DNA of 64,000 nucleotides, taken from the NCBI GenBank assembly GCA_031216445.1, contig CM062219.1, positions 1,947,501 through 2,011,500 of the forward strand, in the 5' to 3' direction. Made by a program: the position numbers and the translations under genes. Source of the stretch: Lateolabrax maculatus. Taxonomy: Eukaryota > Chordata > Actinopteri > Acropomatiformes > Lateolabracidae. Each line of letters begins with the position of its first letter. The stretch's first letter is position 1. This document shows, piece by piece, positions 49,738-62,900 of the stretch. The notes under the pieces were generated by a model that saw only the letters and a list, made by a program, of their open reading frames with translations, was not told the DNA's origin and made no database searches.

Positions 49738-50620
49738 AGACTCAGTGGAGGTTAAGGACTTTGGACTCTTTGGGTCGGTGGTAATCTTATTTATAGATCA
49801 CTGGAGGGCAGTTGATGCTGCCAGGATCCAGTGCCAAGAAACAAGCCATCTCTGGCTCCCAACACAGTGACATTCTGGACTGGTCATAAGACCAGATCCT
49901 CATGAGGCCGCGTCAGCAGGACGGAGGCATGGAAACAGGGAGGACGGCAGGTACAGAACATGGAAGTGCAGATATATACAAGATTTTTCTCAGGAAAAGG
50001 TTAAAGTTTGGACTTTATATATTTATTAACAGACATCCTTGTAAAGCCTCCACTGCTAACTGACACTTCGGATCACATGGTCTTATGATCAGGATTACAC
50101 CAAAACCACTACAGACCTGGGATCAGCCTCCCCTCCCCTGACCACTGTGACCTTTTAACTCTGAGGGAGTACGTGCAGCCTGTATGAGCAGCTTCGTCCT
50201 CCTCAGAGGACACAGGACAGTTAACGCTTCCTCTGGTATTTAAAATAAAACATGCAAAACATAGATTTTTCACTTAAAGTTCACCAAAAAGCTGCTTGTA
50301 GAGATTTTTGACTGCAAAATTTCACAAACCAAGTTACAATCTCTCAATCTTTTCTCATTTATTGAGCTACAAATCACTGTGAAGTCACCATCACGTCCTC
50401 CCTCTAGCTTCCATCCACATGTCCTAATTAACACATTTTATCTTTTGAAACACTCTCTGGTAAACCCCCATCAGATTAACTACAATCATGCAACAGATAA
50501 TATTAAAAGTCAGGATGGTGTATAGCCTGGATCTTCCTTGATAAAGACTCCGCAGGTGGAGAAGTGCTGGAAGCTACTGGAGCCTTTCTGCAAGAGAAGT
50601 AAGAAAAGAAGGTACAGTAC

Positions 50621-50725
50621 CTGTAGAAAAGCTGCTCTGCCTTCTTCCTGAAGGTCTCTGCTTTAAGAGCTTTTCACTCTCCTCTCACTGGGGGGCTCCA
50701 CCCCCTCCTGTGGGATTAAAAACTG
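50621..50725 (-). promoter_or_regulatory. ckmt2: Predicted ckmt2 promoter and non-coding first exon
   Basis: On the minus strand a TATA-like TTTTTAA (50716-50722) is followed about 95 bp later by a donor, TTTTCTACAG|GTACTG (exon edge at 50621). This arrangement fits a short 5' non-coding exon starting near 50690 and joining the acceptor at 49070. It rests on position and motifs only. Confidence 0.35.
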
Positions 50726-50899
50726 GAGGCCAATCATGAGTTCAGAAACTGGCCCTCGTGAACCAATGGAGGGCCACCGACGTGAGCTACAACAGCACAG
50801 ACGCTCACGGTGAGCCCTGATTAACCGCGACCACCCAGGCTCCGATATCACCGTCCAGTTTGACCTTGATATTTTCAACCGCAGCCACACACACACACA

Positions 50900-53890
50900 C
50901 ACACACAATCTCTACCTACTAACTCTCACACACTGACCTATAGAGCTACACACAGCAGTTCAAGAAAACACATGCAAATACAGATGAAGAAAACATTTTC
51001 ACCAGTTTGATAAAACACACAAGGAAAAAGAAAAGGTGCTGTAAATACAGAGAACACAACAACCAGATACAGAAGTTTACATCTTTTTTTCATGTAAGAG
51101 TATTAGGACCAGCCATAAGGAAAAAAACAATAAAGCCGAAATGCCAAGAATAAATCAAACTACTATCATTAGCTCATATGGCTGCCTCTACAAAAAGCCT
51201 TGTGTAGATGAATTGGTGCAATGTACACTCTGGCAGGGCGGTCAGTGGCTCTAACATGATTTGATGGACCAGTGGAGTTGACTTTATTCTCAAGAAATAA
51301 AACAAAAGTCTTCCTCCTCTCATTTTTTTCCTCCTTAAGCCTGGTCCTAAAAACATTTCTGTATTTGCATGTGTTTTCTTGCAATGTGTTGAGCTCTCTG
51401 GGTTAACCATATCTTCCATAGAAACAATATAAAACTGCATTATAATTCACATTTCTTTGCTTTTATTGTGTGTAAATATCTGTACATTACACAGAGAAAT
51501 GCACGGAAAAATACAACAGCAAAACCAGAATTTCAAAGTATACAGTAATGTAAGAAAGCAAGGGTATAATATATACTAATGCATTTCAGCGATTCAAGAT
51601 TCCTGACGTCAGGAGTGTGCCAAAATAAATGAACAAACCTAAAACTCAGCAACAGTCACCTACAAGGACAACAGTAATCTCAAGGACTGAGGAGACATCA
51701 TGCTATATTCATGCTATAAACACGTTTAGAGTCTATTGACATTCTTAATAAATCAATAGTGCAAAGATATTACTATTTTACTAATACAGTCAACACGGTT
51801 TAAAACATGAATATGATTAAATGATAACACTGACAAGGAATTAATAATAATAGTGATACCTGTAAAATAAATGTAACTGTATTTTTGTAGCATGTAAGAA
51901 ACCTTTTAGGCAAAAATGAAGATTATTCAAAAGCAGAAAGTTTTGTGTACAAAATGACTAATATTACAAAACTGAAAAGACTTGAGTCGTAACAGAAACG
52001 TTTTTGATTGTCAAGAAAGATGAAGAAAACATCTTTAATTTGTGCGAAGCATATTTTCAGATTTGGAATGTGTGTAAACTACAGCAACCGCAACAACATA
52101 AACCTTTAGTGTTGACAGACGAGTTAAGAGTGACTTGTTACCGACGTCTCCTGTGAGCATCAACACCGCCAAGAAACAGGCGAGTCAGTGAGTATTCAAA
52201 GTATTTTAACAGTCCTCCAGCTGTTTAGGAAACCCAGCGTGTCTCGACACACGTCGTGCACAATGCTGGATTACCAACCGGGCAAAGTGGGCAACTTCCC
52301 CAGAGCTGTAAACCCAGAGGGGCCCAAAATGCATCAGGTTCACTGTGTGGAATATACACGACTAAAGCTCAACATTAACTGACGTGATTTTAAGATCCTT
52401 CACTGCCTGATCCTCTGTGATCAAAATCTAGTTTTAAGACCCTCGTTACGTCCGCTGACACTGAACAGACCTGCGACAATGTGAGGCGATTTCAGAGTCT
52501 TTACCATTCATCCCTAAAACACAGCCTCATTGCAAACACTTATAGGGTTTCTATGATGTGCGGTTTCCCAATTTACCCGTCCAACAGACACAAAGCAACA
52601 TTCATCTGGTGTCGTGTTTCCGATTAATTTAAGTCCGATACTCGCTCTCCTTTTAGCTTTGTCTCTACCGACTCCCGAGGGAAATATCTGACTCTTTAGC
52701 TGCTCCAGTTAGTATCTAACTTTGTGCGTCTGCCATGTGGTGCTGAGCAGGTAATGTACTGTGAGCTGCTGCTGCTGCTGCGGCTGAAAAAGTATACATT
52801 TTTATTATAAAAATCTTGAGTAGTGCAGTTCTCATTAGTTTTATATAAATGGATCACTGTGTAATGTGAAAGATGTCGCTCATAGTAACAACCGAACATC
52901 TTTCAGCTCATTGTTTTGATTTTTAATGTTTTGGTTGAGTCTTTGCGCTCTCATCAGCCTTGTTTCTTGCAGCAGCAGCTTTAAAGACGGACTGTGTGAG
53001 AATAGCAGGTTAAGAAAGAGGTTTATTTAGCAGCCAAAGGGCCACATATTTCCCTCAGGAGTTGTTGGAGGCCAGAAACATTAGTAACAAAATATTGGAA
53101 ACAAACTTGACTCCAAATGAATGTTTGCTGGAGGAGCCAATAGGCACATTTTCCAACACTTTAGCCATATCAACTTCATAAGATGATAATATGTCAACAT
53201 GACAAACAAACCCAATTTTCACTGATTTAACGTGTGTGCTCTATCCATCCAGTTCTCATTATGAATCCTGTGCAGATCAGGGTCGGGTACTGAACTCTGT
53301 GCTTTAAAGGGCACCGACCAAATTACGTCGGTAGTAGTAGGTAGAAAGCTACAGTATAACTGGGCTTTTTTCACTGTCTTGGTTGCGCTTATTTTAACAT
53401 TTTTACTCGTATTATCCAACACTCAGCCACTGTTCTTACAACAATTGAGTACTAAAACAGTATGAGAGCCTTTTCAGTATGTTACAGAAACAGTAGTTTG
53501 TGACAGAGAGAGTAAAGTACAGGAAAAGGTACCGTTGGGTACCGGCACCAAATTGGTGCATATTCCTACATTAATTCAGAAACTACCACACAGCACAAGC
53601 TTGTTTCTTTTTTTAAAATGTAAAACTCATCTAACAAATTTTGTGCAACTACAGAGGCAGATTGTTTGGTACGTACAATGTGATAGCAGCAACTGGTTAC
53701 TTTCTAGTGCCATGTTTAGTAGCCAACATGGTGGTTTCTACAGTCATCACTATACGATTGTATGGCAGAGTTGTGTGTGTTATACAGTTCATTCTGTTTA
53801 CTGAATATACACGTCAGATATTCATACAAGGCACATTTTCTCCTGAGTTTCCTGAGCACGATAACCGGTGGTGTTCTGTGAAACAACCCC
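50900..53890. other. Spacer between ckmt2 and rasgrf2
   Basis: No exon was recognised on either strand. It contains a (CA)n run (about 50885-50907), a family E repeat (52565-52775) and a repeat-like block with ggtaccgttgggtaccggca (about 53270-53570). Part of the left side could be ckmt2 upstream regulatory sequence, and part of the right side rasgrf2 3' UTR. Confidence 0.55.
52565..52775. repeat. Dispersed repeat family E, copy 2
   Basis: The copy carries ttttagctttgtctctaccg, actcccgagggaaatatctg, actctttagctgctcc and gtggtgctgagcaggtaatg, parallel to 25975-26115. A short CTG/GCT run (about 52765-52785) follows it. Confidence 0.65.
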
Positions 53891-53893
53891 TGC

Positions 53894-53899
53894 TTTATT
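53894..53899 (-). terminator. rasgrf2: Candidate poly(A) signal of rasgrf2
   Basis: AATAAA on the minus strand, about 75 bp after the stop codon at 53974-53976. The 3' UTR would be unusually short. A second candidate near 52799-52804 would give about 1.2 kb. Confidence 0.35.
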
Positions 53900-53973
53900 A
53901 AGAGAGAACCTCAAGTTGTGTTAATTCATGATTGACACTGTGTCTGTGTGAATATGTTTGTGTATGAAATGAA

Positions 53974-56900
53974 TCAGCCGGGTGGTACTCTGGGTTCGAT
54001 CTTCAGAGAGAGCTCATAGAGGGTATCTTCATCCATCACTAGTGTCTTATCCAGGAGGAACTGAGTCACCTGGAGGGAGGCACGACGAAATACTTTGTGT
54101 TAATAGTCACTTACATTATTAAAGTTAAAGGCAGCGGAGTGCATTTTATTAGACACACCTTGGGTTGGTGCTCTATCCTGTAAGGTGCTTGCTGGAACTG
54201 ACGAATCTCCCGGATAATGTGAGAAATCTGAGAGAGCAGAGACAGAGTTAATAGACAATTTAGTCGATCGACAGTCCTCGCTCTTTGCTTTCTGCATTGA
54301 ATTTACCTTTAATAACCTCCATCAATAAAAGCCTTGTTAACAAACGAAGGGATTCTGTTAACAGAAACGATAGAGGGCTTTTAATTTGAAACAAATACAG
54401 GAAGTGTTCATGTTTGTGATTCTACATATTCTACAGATAAAGACGTCACCCATTGGTTTGTGGTTTTCATCTATTTTCCTCTAAACAGGACCATAATTTA
54501 CTAAATGAACATCCTGCTGTACTGAAGAAGACTTGAAACTAGCTACTGAAACCATAAACTCGTGAGGAAAATGTTCACTGAGGTAATAAATCAGGTGAGA
54601 AGTCGGGTCGATATCCCACAGCCACTAATGACCAGAGTCCACGGCGGGGAAATACGATACCGTGGATGTGCTCAGTGTGAGCGTAGCTATTTCTTAACGT
54701 ACACAAACTAACGTAACACTAGTTAGTTAATGATGTGCTCCCAATTGGCCTTGGGAGTAATGCCTGGGTAATACTTTAGGTAGCGAGCAGTCATTACAAG
54801 AGAACAGGAGCAGGTCTTTACCATCCTCATCTTGGAGAAGTTGACCAGGCCCTCCTCCGTGAAGTTGGGTGTTCCCTCCTCAATGAAAGCCAGGTCAGTG
54901 AGGTACATGCCCAGGTATGGGACGCACGGAGGGTTACAGCTGCACACAACATTAGACAGTTTGTGAGGACTGGATTTAAACATTCACCGCTCTATTTGTA
55001 TCTGTTGATTAGCAGAATTTACTTTTTCAGTGTCTCTCTGAGATTCTTAAACCTCCCCTCTGACGACACAGTCTTCTGCAGCCTGTCCATCAACGCCTTC
55101 GTCTAAAAAACACAAAGAAAAATCATCATTTATACAGAGAGAGTAGGTTTTTTTTTTTGTAGCAACCGTTAAATGAATGGATCCCAACCTGTTTGCAGAC
55201 TTTAGCCCAGGTCTTCTTTAGCCTGTAGATGGCGCTGCGGTTGAGAGCCGAGGTGATCTCCAGCACGCCGTTGTAGTTGTTGAGGCAGCGGCAGATATCA
55301 GCCACCGCCAGCCACTTTTCTATGGAGCTGGCCCTGGAGCCCACGTCAGTATGGGTCATTATCTGAGACGCCACCAGGTTACTCATCTGTGCAGGGAGGA
55401 CGAGAGGAAGACTTCTAAGACTCAAACCTCTTTAAAACACTTTCAACCAAAACTGACCAGAATTTGCTAATAATCAATTAATCTGCTGATAATTTTTTGG
55501 TTAATTGATGATCATTTTGTCTTTAAAATATCCACTTTCTCTAAATCAAAGTTAAAATGAAAGATATTCATATTCATTCATTAAACAAAAGCATCAAATA
55601 GTCACATTTTAAAAACCGGAAGCATTGAAAGTTCTGGAGTCTCACATCATTAAAGTGCTGGCTGGTCTTCATGATGTACGGAGTCCTCTCTGTCTTGTCG
55701 ACCTTCATCCAGCCCTGACCGAGGAACTCCCTGCAGGACCACAAACATTCAGCATCACACAGTCAGACCGAGTGTGTCCACATGTCCTCACCTGCACTGA
55801 CAAACAGTCTTCAGTCTCTTTATATTGGTGCAAAGTAAACAAGTTCCATTTACTCAAGTGCAGTACGACACCTGGAACGAATATGTAATGTGATTCTACT
55901 TACTTAAATTGGAATATACTTAAAACAAAAACTCAATTCAAACTCTTTAATTATTCTTTTTTTAATGAAAAACTTCTTCTCCATGTATGTTTCATTGTAT
56001 GCTTGTAACTAAACTACCACTAAAAGTCTCTGTAGGTCAAACAACCAATCCCTGTAAGTGCTTACTGTGTGTTGTACAATGTGCTGTATCGGGCTGTGGC
56101 CACGCGAGGTGAATACTGAACATCGTGCTGGATGATACTCACTCGTAGGGAATACTCCTGAACACAATGTGATCCAGGAGTGTGATCTGCTCTGCCAGTT
56201 CCATGGCCGAGAGAGACTCAAAGCACTCGGCCTTCGGACTCTCCGCCTGCAAACACACACAGACTGTTTGTACTGCAGAATTTCTCAGAGCTGTTTTGAA
56301 GATCTGCGGTGGCACACAGACACTAAGTCTAACTCCACATACTGGGACTCCACCTACAGCGGGACTGGACCTCAGCTCTCATCACAGTAAACACAGTAAA
56401 CAACTGCACAGCTGGTGGTTGACTTCTCTACAATAACAGTATTCTTACCACAATGAAGTGTAGGAGGGGACAGCTTTTCTGGAGATAAATTATTTCAACA
56501 AAATAAACGTTCTGCTTTATGAGCAAAGTCTATAATAAAATCTGTTCTGTTCAGGGCTTTGTGTTAATATCAGGAGGTGATACTGACCATCTGTAATATG
56601 TCCTCTATCTTCAGTTGAGTATCATCTGGTTCTTCTTGAGAAATGGCACTGAACAGGCAAAACAGGCACTGTTACAACACATGTGCTTAACACTAGAGCT
56701 ACTGTAGAACTGGTGTTAATGTGTGTGTGTGTTACTGTATGCACATCTGCACATCACATAAACTGCATGTATACTGCACTACTTGTTCTTCAGTTTTAAA
56801 AGACACTTTTTTATTTTATAATTATTATTGTTGGATGTTGATAATAATCACTGACATCAACACTTTTCTATAATATATGAATGAATGGTCCATTTTGTTT

Positions 56901-59900
56901 AACTGTCTTGTTATTTTTGGTTTCTGTTAATTGTTTTGTGTAACTGAGCTTGTATTGTATAATTGTCGTTGAGGACCCCTTGAAAACGAGATGCTACATC
57001 TCAAAAGGTTGTATTTCTCACTTTGAGCCCCCCTCTTTATCATTTAAAGCAGAATTTAAACATTTAATAAATGGTTTATAAGACGTTGTAATGTAGTTAT
57101 GAAGACGCATTTGTTGATGTAGTTATTGGTAAAAACATTGATCAACTATTGCATCTGCTTACAGCTACAACACAGTGTGTTAAACACCATTTAAACTGAA
57201 AAATCACCACAGAACTGGTATAAACCCACAGGTGGAATAAGCCTCAGGACTCCCTTAGGTTGGACATATTAAGGTTCTGGTAAACGATGTTTTATATCCA
57301 TCCATCTATCCATCTATCTATCTCAAGACGATAACATTGTATATATGTGAGAATTAAATACAGCAAACAAGAAACATGAGTCTATTATCATATATTAAAT
57401 CAAAATATTAAATGTTAAATTTAAATCTTGATCTTTTTGATGAATTGATCCAACTTGGAAATGTTTGCTTGAACTTTTCAGAATATTCAGTGGTTTCATA
57501 TTATGACATTAATATGGAAAAAAACCCCAGAAATAATCTTTAAAGTGTACAACCAATAATTAATACTCACGTGTGCAACAAGTAACAATAAACAATAGAT
57601 ATATAAATAATTAAATTAATTAACCATTTATTAATCAAACAGATGAACTACACAGGGACAATTAATCATGTTTAAAAAGCTCCCAAAGTTTCTATGTTAA
57701 TGTTCTTAATGTGGTATATAGACGGGTGAATGGATGATGTTTTTGTGCACCTTAATATGTTCGCTGTTGCTTTCCTCTCCTGTGGCAGCAGGTCTGGATC
57801 TCGCAGCACTTCTTCCAACAGACAGATCACGCCCACCTTCAGCTCCCCGTTCATCTCGAAGTCCTGATGGACGAACACGTTTAAACACTTTACAGAGTTA
57901 CACTGATATCAGGGTTGTTGTTGACATCTACTTCTGTCCTGTCAAAGTCCAGGAAACTGAAAGACATGTTGCCTGATTTCATATTGGTATCAATTATTCT
58001 AATTTCAAAATGTTTGCTATAGAATTTTTCTAAAATAACTTATTTTATAGATCATAGCTCTTATCATGAGACTGGAGTGCACATGAAAAGGACGCCCTCT
58101 ACAGGACGTTTACATCAGGTGTATTTCATTTCTGCAAAAATTTCATTATCTGTCCCAGTAAAACAAACCAATAAATAGATAAGAATTAAATAAATACTAC
58201 TGTGGGATCAATAGCAAGAAAGTAGTGGAGAATAAAGCAAATAAAACTTAATTTACTATATTATAGACAAACAGAACGTACACATTTTTATAGGATAACA
58301 GAGATTTTCCCGGTTTGTATGGTAAGAAAACATCAGTGGTGTTGTTAACATACGAAACCACAGATGTTTCATATTAGTCGCTGTTTGCAGTCACCATGTG
58401 AAGGTCGTAGCACACATGGTTTTCACTTGAACGGTGGTTTTCACAAGCCCACCGCATGGACCCAGAACTGTGTTCATCAACAGGACCAAATAATAAATGT
58501 TCATTTTCTCAGGCTTCAACATCCAGGTACAAAAATAGCATCTTATATAATATTAAATGAAAATGATAGTCCTTTTAGGGTCCCTGGGGAGGACGCTGAC
58601 CTTTCTGCTTCCTGGGTGGGAGAAAAGACATGCAGAGCAAAGAGCACCTTCATCAGGGAAAAAGAGTGACAGCCACAGGGGGGGGGGGGGGGTGGCGGCA
58701 ATGAAGACAGACACAACAACAACAGAGTCCTTCAGGTGGGCTCAGAGAGTCCTGTCCCGTGTGAAGGCTCGTGGAGGGACTTGGAAAAAGTCCTGCTCAT
58801 CAAGTTGTAAAGATCAGTCGTGGACTCACCTGGGAGTGCTTGGAAACCCAGTGTCGCAGCACATTGAGAACCCTGTTGGTAGCAGCTCTCCGGATGATGA
58901 ATTCTTTGTCACAGACTTTCTCTGAATTACTAAAACCTGGGAAAAGAAAATTAAAGATTAGACCAACGGTTCTAAACGTCTGAGGTCATTCTTGCTATTC
59001 AGCTGCTCGTTGAAGCCATTTAACTGTGATATCTGGGGTTCGAGCGTCAACAAAACAACAGTCCCCTCCCTCAGCTGTGTGTCTTTTGACCTTCATGGCG
59101 TGCCGTGCTCACCCTGGGAGCTGCTGTGCCCGGCGGCGGCAGTGGCGATCGCAAATGCAGAAGCCGGCGACATTGTGCAGCGAGAGTTCTCCCCTGACGT
59201 GCCTGCGAGGAACCAGAGACATAAAAAAAAGAAAATGGCATCAAATACCATGAGCAGAAACATGCCTGCTCTGCTCTGAATGCACAGATCGTGTGTGAGT
59301 GTGTGTGTGTGTGTGTGTTTGAACAGGCTGAACCTCCGGTCTGTCTGTAGCGGAGATGTCTTGGCGTGGAAGGGGAGCGGCAGGGAGACATGTCGCCCGG
59401 CTCGCTGCTGGCCGGTGACTCAGGGATGAACTTGTCCAGAGACACTGACTCCAGGACAGCTGTTAGGGGGGGAAAGTCAAACCTCAAACATCTGTAACAT
59501 GATGTAACAAGACAACAGACCTCATGCAATCTTAAACTCGTACAAGTGATCCAAGTCAGAGTCACAAAACACTCTTAACTGGACAAACCCGCCGTTTGTT
59601 TCAGCCTGATGTCATTTCATCATTCGCATAATCAACAGCTCTAAAAGTGCCGTGTCAGTTCTGCTCTGTTTGTGTGTTTCATTCACAAAAATATTACCAC
59701 AAAGAAAAACAGAAGAACTTCAAGTCCTGCTGTTGGAAATCAGCAAACAAATGTAGCCGTGTCAGTATGGAGGCATTAAAATGACTCAATCAATTATAAA
59801 AACATTAACACCAACAACATGTCATCAGAGCAACATCATTGAAATCTTCAACATTAAAAAAAGTCCAACATTCGCTCTTATATTTGGTTCTGAGCAGGAA

Positions 59901-62900
59901 GTGTACATTTGTTTTTTAGAGCTTTTTAAACTGAAAACAGTCGCCTGCTTCTGCCGAAAACGAAGTTGATGAAAGTGAACTAAAACAAAAACGTTTCGGG
60001 CCATAAAACCAAAAGCTGAAAGACGCTAAAACGCTCCGTATAAACAAAAGGGAAGTGAGTCGAGTGATGAATCTCTGTGAGTTTGTCCCCACGAGTGACG
60101 CGTCTCACATTACACACAGTCATTTCATCCATTGTCAGTGTAAAAAAAAACATTGATCAGTGCAGCTTTAAGTTTCTGCATTCAGCTATTTTTATAGTCT
60201 GTTGACAATAAAGACCACTGAACCAAATACATGCGCACGTGTTTCAAAAGTGATCTAAAAATACCTGTGAATGAGCCTGCATACTACACTTTGGCCTACT
60301 GGGTCGTAAGCTGCTGTGTTTTCAGGCGTTATTGGAGGGCTCTCAACCATTCAATATGTCATTTTCCTCTTAGGAGGCACTCCGGCTGCCACATAAGAGC
60401 TCTATTTATCTCTTCATTTTCTTCCTCTCCCCACTCCAATTTGTCGTCAGAGATTTTCTGACCTAGTGCTCCGCCGCTGTTTTCATAGTGAACAAGCTGT
60501 CAGCTGCAGCCAGATGGGGATCTAAGAGCACGATTATTCTTCTGTTGGGTAATGGTGACCCATTTATGTCTCTCTCTCTTAGTCTGTTTGGTTTGGCAGG
60601 CTGCGATCAGTTTGCTGGCGTCAAGTATGATATTTGTGATAAATAAATCATATTTGATGCTCAGTTTGAAGTTTGAAGTGGAAGAAAAGCTACTTAAACC
60701 TGTTTTTAAACCCCAATTTAATAACACTGCAACGGTGAGTGTGAGTCGGCACTAAGGCGTGTGCCCACACATGTGCGGATGTTCCTGCGAGACCGGCGGA
60801 GTGTGAATCATATGCTTTTGTGTTCCAGCTACATACCCCTGCGGATGCTGCGCCTCAGCTTCCCACAGAAGGCGTCGAGGCGAGGCAGCTCCACGCTGAC
60901 ATCCTCCCCTGCAGCTGGGCTCAGCTCTGGGGAGCTGGGACCGCGGCTGAGGTCCAGCGGGGCCTTGGTGGAGATGGGAGGCGGCGAGGACACCCCGGAG
61001 GCCTGAGGGAGGCTGGGAGAGCGCGTGGCGGTGGGTGGAGGGGAGGAAAAGCCAGAGGGGGGCCTGGTTGAGCCGGGAGGAGGGGAGGAGATGGAAGGAC
61101 AGTGACTGGAGGTGGGGGAGTTGGCTGCAGAGGAGGTGGGGGTGGTGGACAGGTCCAACGCTCCCGCTTTCCCGCTGACCGGGGAGCTGAGAGAGAGCTT
61201 CCGGCAGTGGACGGGGGAAGAGGTGCGAGGGGGGATGGAGAGGGGAGGAGGGGAGGAAAACTTGCGACTCAGCCTCGGGGATTTGTTGTTCAAGGGATCC
61301 GTTCCCCACGAGCCCTGGTTGGTCGCGAAGAAGAGCTCCAGAGACCTGAGAGACGGGAGGAGAGTGGATCTGTAGCGCTGCCTCTGAATAACGTGGGTAC
61401 AAGTGAATCAGCAGGTATTTACTTGGTCTGGTCCAGAGCAAGCTGCGTGATCTTCAGACTGTAGTCAGGACAGAGGGACATGATGGACAGACGATCACAT
61501 GAATGCTGCTCGATCCTGGGGCAGTGACAGGAGGAGGAGGAAGAGGAGCACAGGAGCGTGATAGATGAAGAAAATGAGGTGAATAATGGAGAAGAAAATG
61601 GAAAATGGAACGATGGAGTGAATGTGCTGCATGGGCCTGTTACATGAGAGGAGAGGGAAGGACAGCGAGGACGGACTCAGGTGGAACGCCTTGAAGCGGT
61701 GACACGCACCTGACAGGTATGGAGGTAAACGGCTTCTTGTAGATGTCCGCCAGCTTGTCGATGACCACGGCGGCTGTGGTGAAGATCCGGTACGTGTGGA
61801 GGAAAGTGTTGAGGAAATCTATGGAGAGGAACCGCAGGTCCGTCAGTCGCTCCAGCAGGCGCTCTACGCTGGCGTATCGGATCTGCGGGACCTTGCAGGA
61901 GTTGAGCGTCTTGCTGAAGCAAATGTCGACGTCGTCTTTATGCAGTCGGGCATCAGACCTGAATGAAAGACGATGTGTTCCCGTCAAATCGATGGTTAAG
62001 TTACAGGATGAGGCCACGCTGAAGTTTATATTAAACAAACAGGAGGAAATAATGCATTTGTTGGGGACTATTTTCAGCAGCGGATTAATGTGTGTGTGCG
62101 TTTACATTAATTGTTAGTCATGGGATTTGTTTACAAGTGGAAAAACATAGACTATAAGAGTCCTTTAAATCATCAAAATTTTATAAAATAATACTTAAAC
62201 AGCTAAAAAGCGTCTTATATCTTAACTTTATTATTAAATTACAATGCAGTGATTATTTCACTGCATGGTAGTGAAGTCTTTTTTTATTTACAATTTATAT
62301 TCTTACATTAAAAAATAAATGTAGTTGTTTTTTGTTTGTTTTGAGCAACATTTAACTCAATATCCAGTTACATTACACTTGTTAGATGTATTGTATGTTG
62401 ACGATGAGACAAATACTGATAAAGAATACAGATTATAGATCCATGTAGTCGTCACCGCTTCACTTTGAAACCTTCCTTTTCTGTATTTTCTTACTTGATC
62501 ATGTGCGGCACAGAAACTTTGGAGTTCTCCTCGAACACGCTGGTCATCAGGCCGTTGCATCGGATGTTATCGATGCACTGAAACAGAAACACAACCCCAC
62601 GTCCAGGATCAGGAAAAACCACTTCACTCGACTTGTTTCGGATCGGCTGGAAACGGTCAGGCTCACCTGGCTGATATCACTGGTCCAGGCGGCCTTTTCC
62701 TGCCGAGAAGGAGCCAAGAGGACAACGGAGAAGGGCTGACCGTCGGGAGGCTCCACCACGATCTTGAACTCCAGGTGGTTGAAGCCTTGACCGGCTGCGT
62801 TGTCTGCAACGGTAAACAAGCCGCCCGCGGTTAACAGCACGCGCTGACGTGGAGGCACAAAGGGCTCCGTGTGATTTGGTATAAAGATACTCACAGTCCT

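Noticed and set aside
58364..59565. Frames of 95-164 codons on both strands
   Set aside because: They run across the true rasgrf2 exons 58830-58936, 59113-59202 and 59334-59459 in wrong frames or through introns with GT-repeat translation.
60829..61464. Several overlapping long frames on both strands (up to 229 codons)
   Set aside because: They are shadows of the GC-rich Ser/Pro exon of rasgrf2. Only the minus frame that splices to REM and to AVLESVSLDKF is real.
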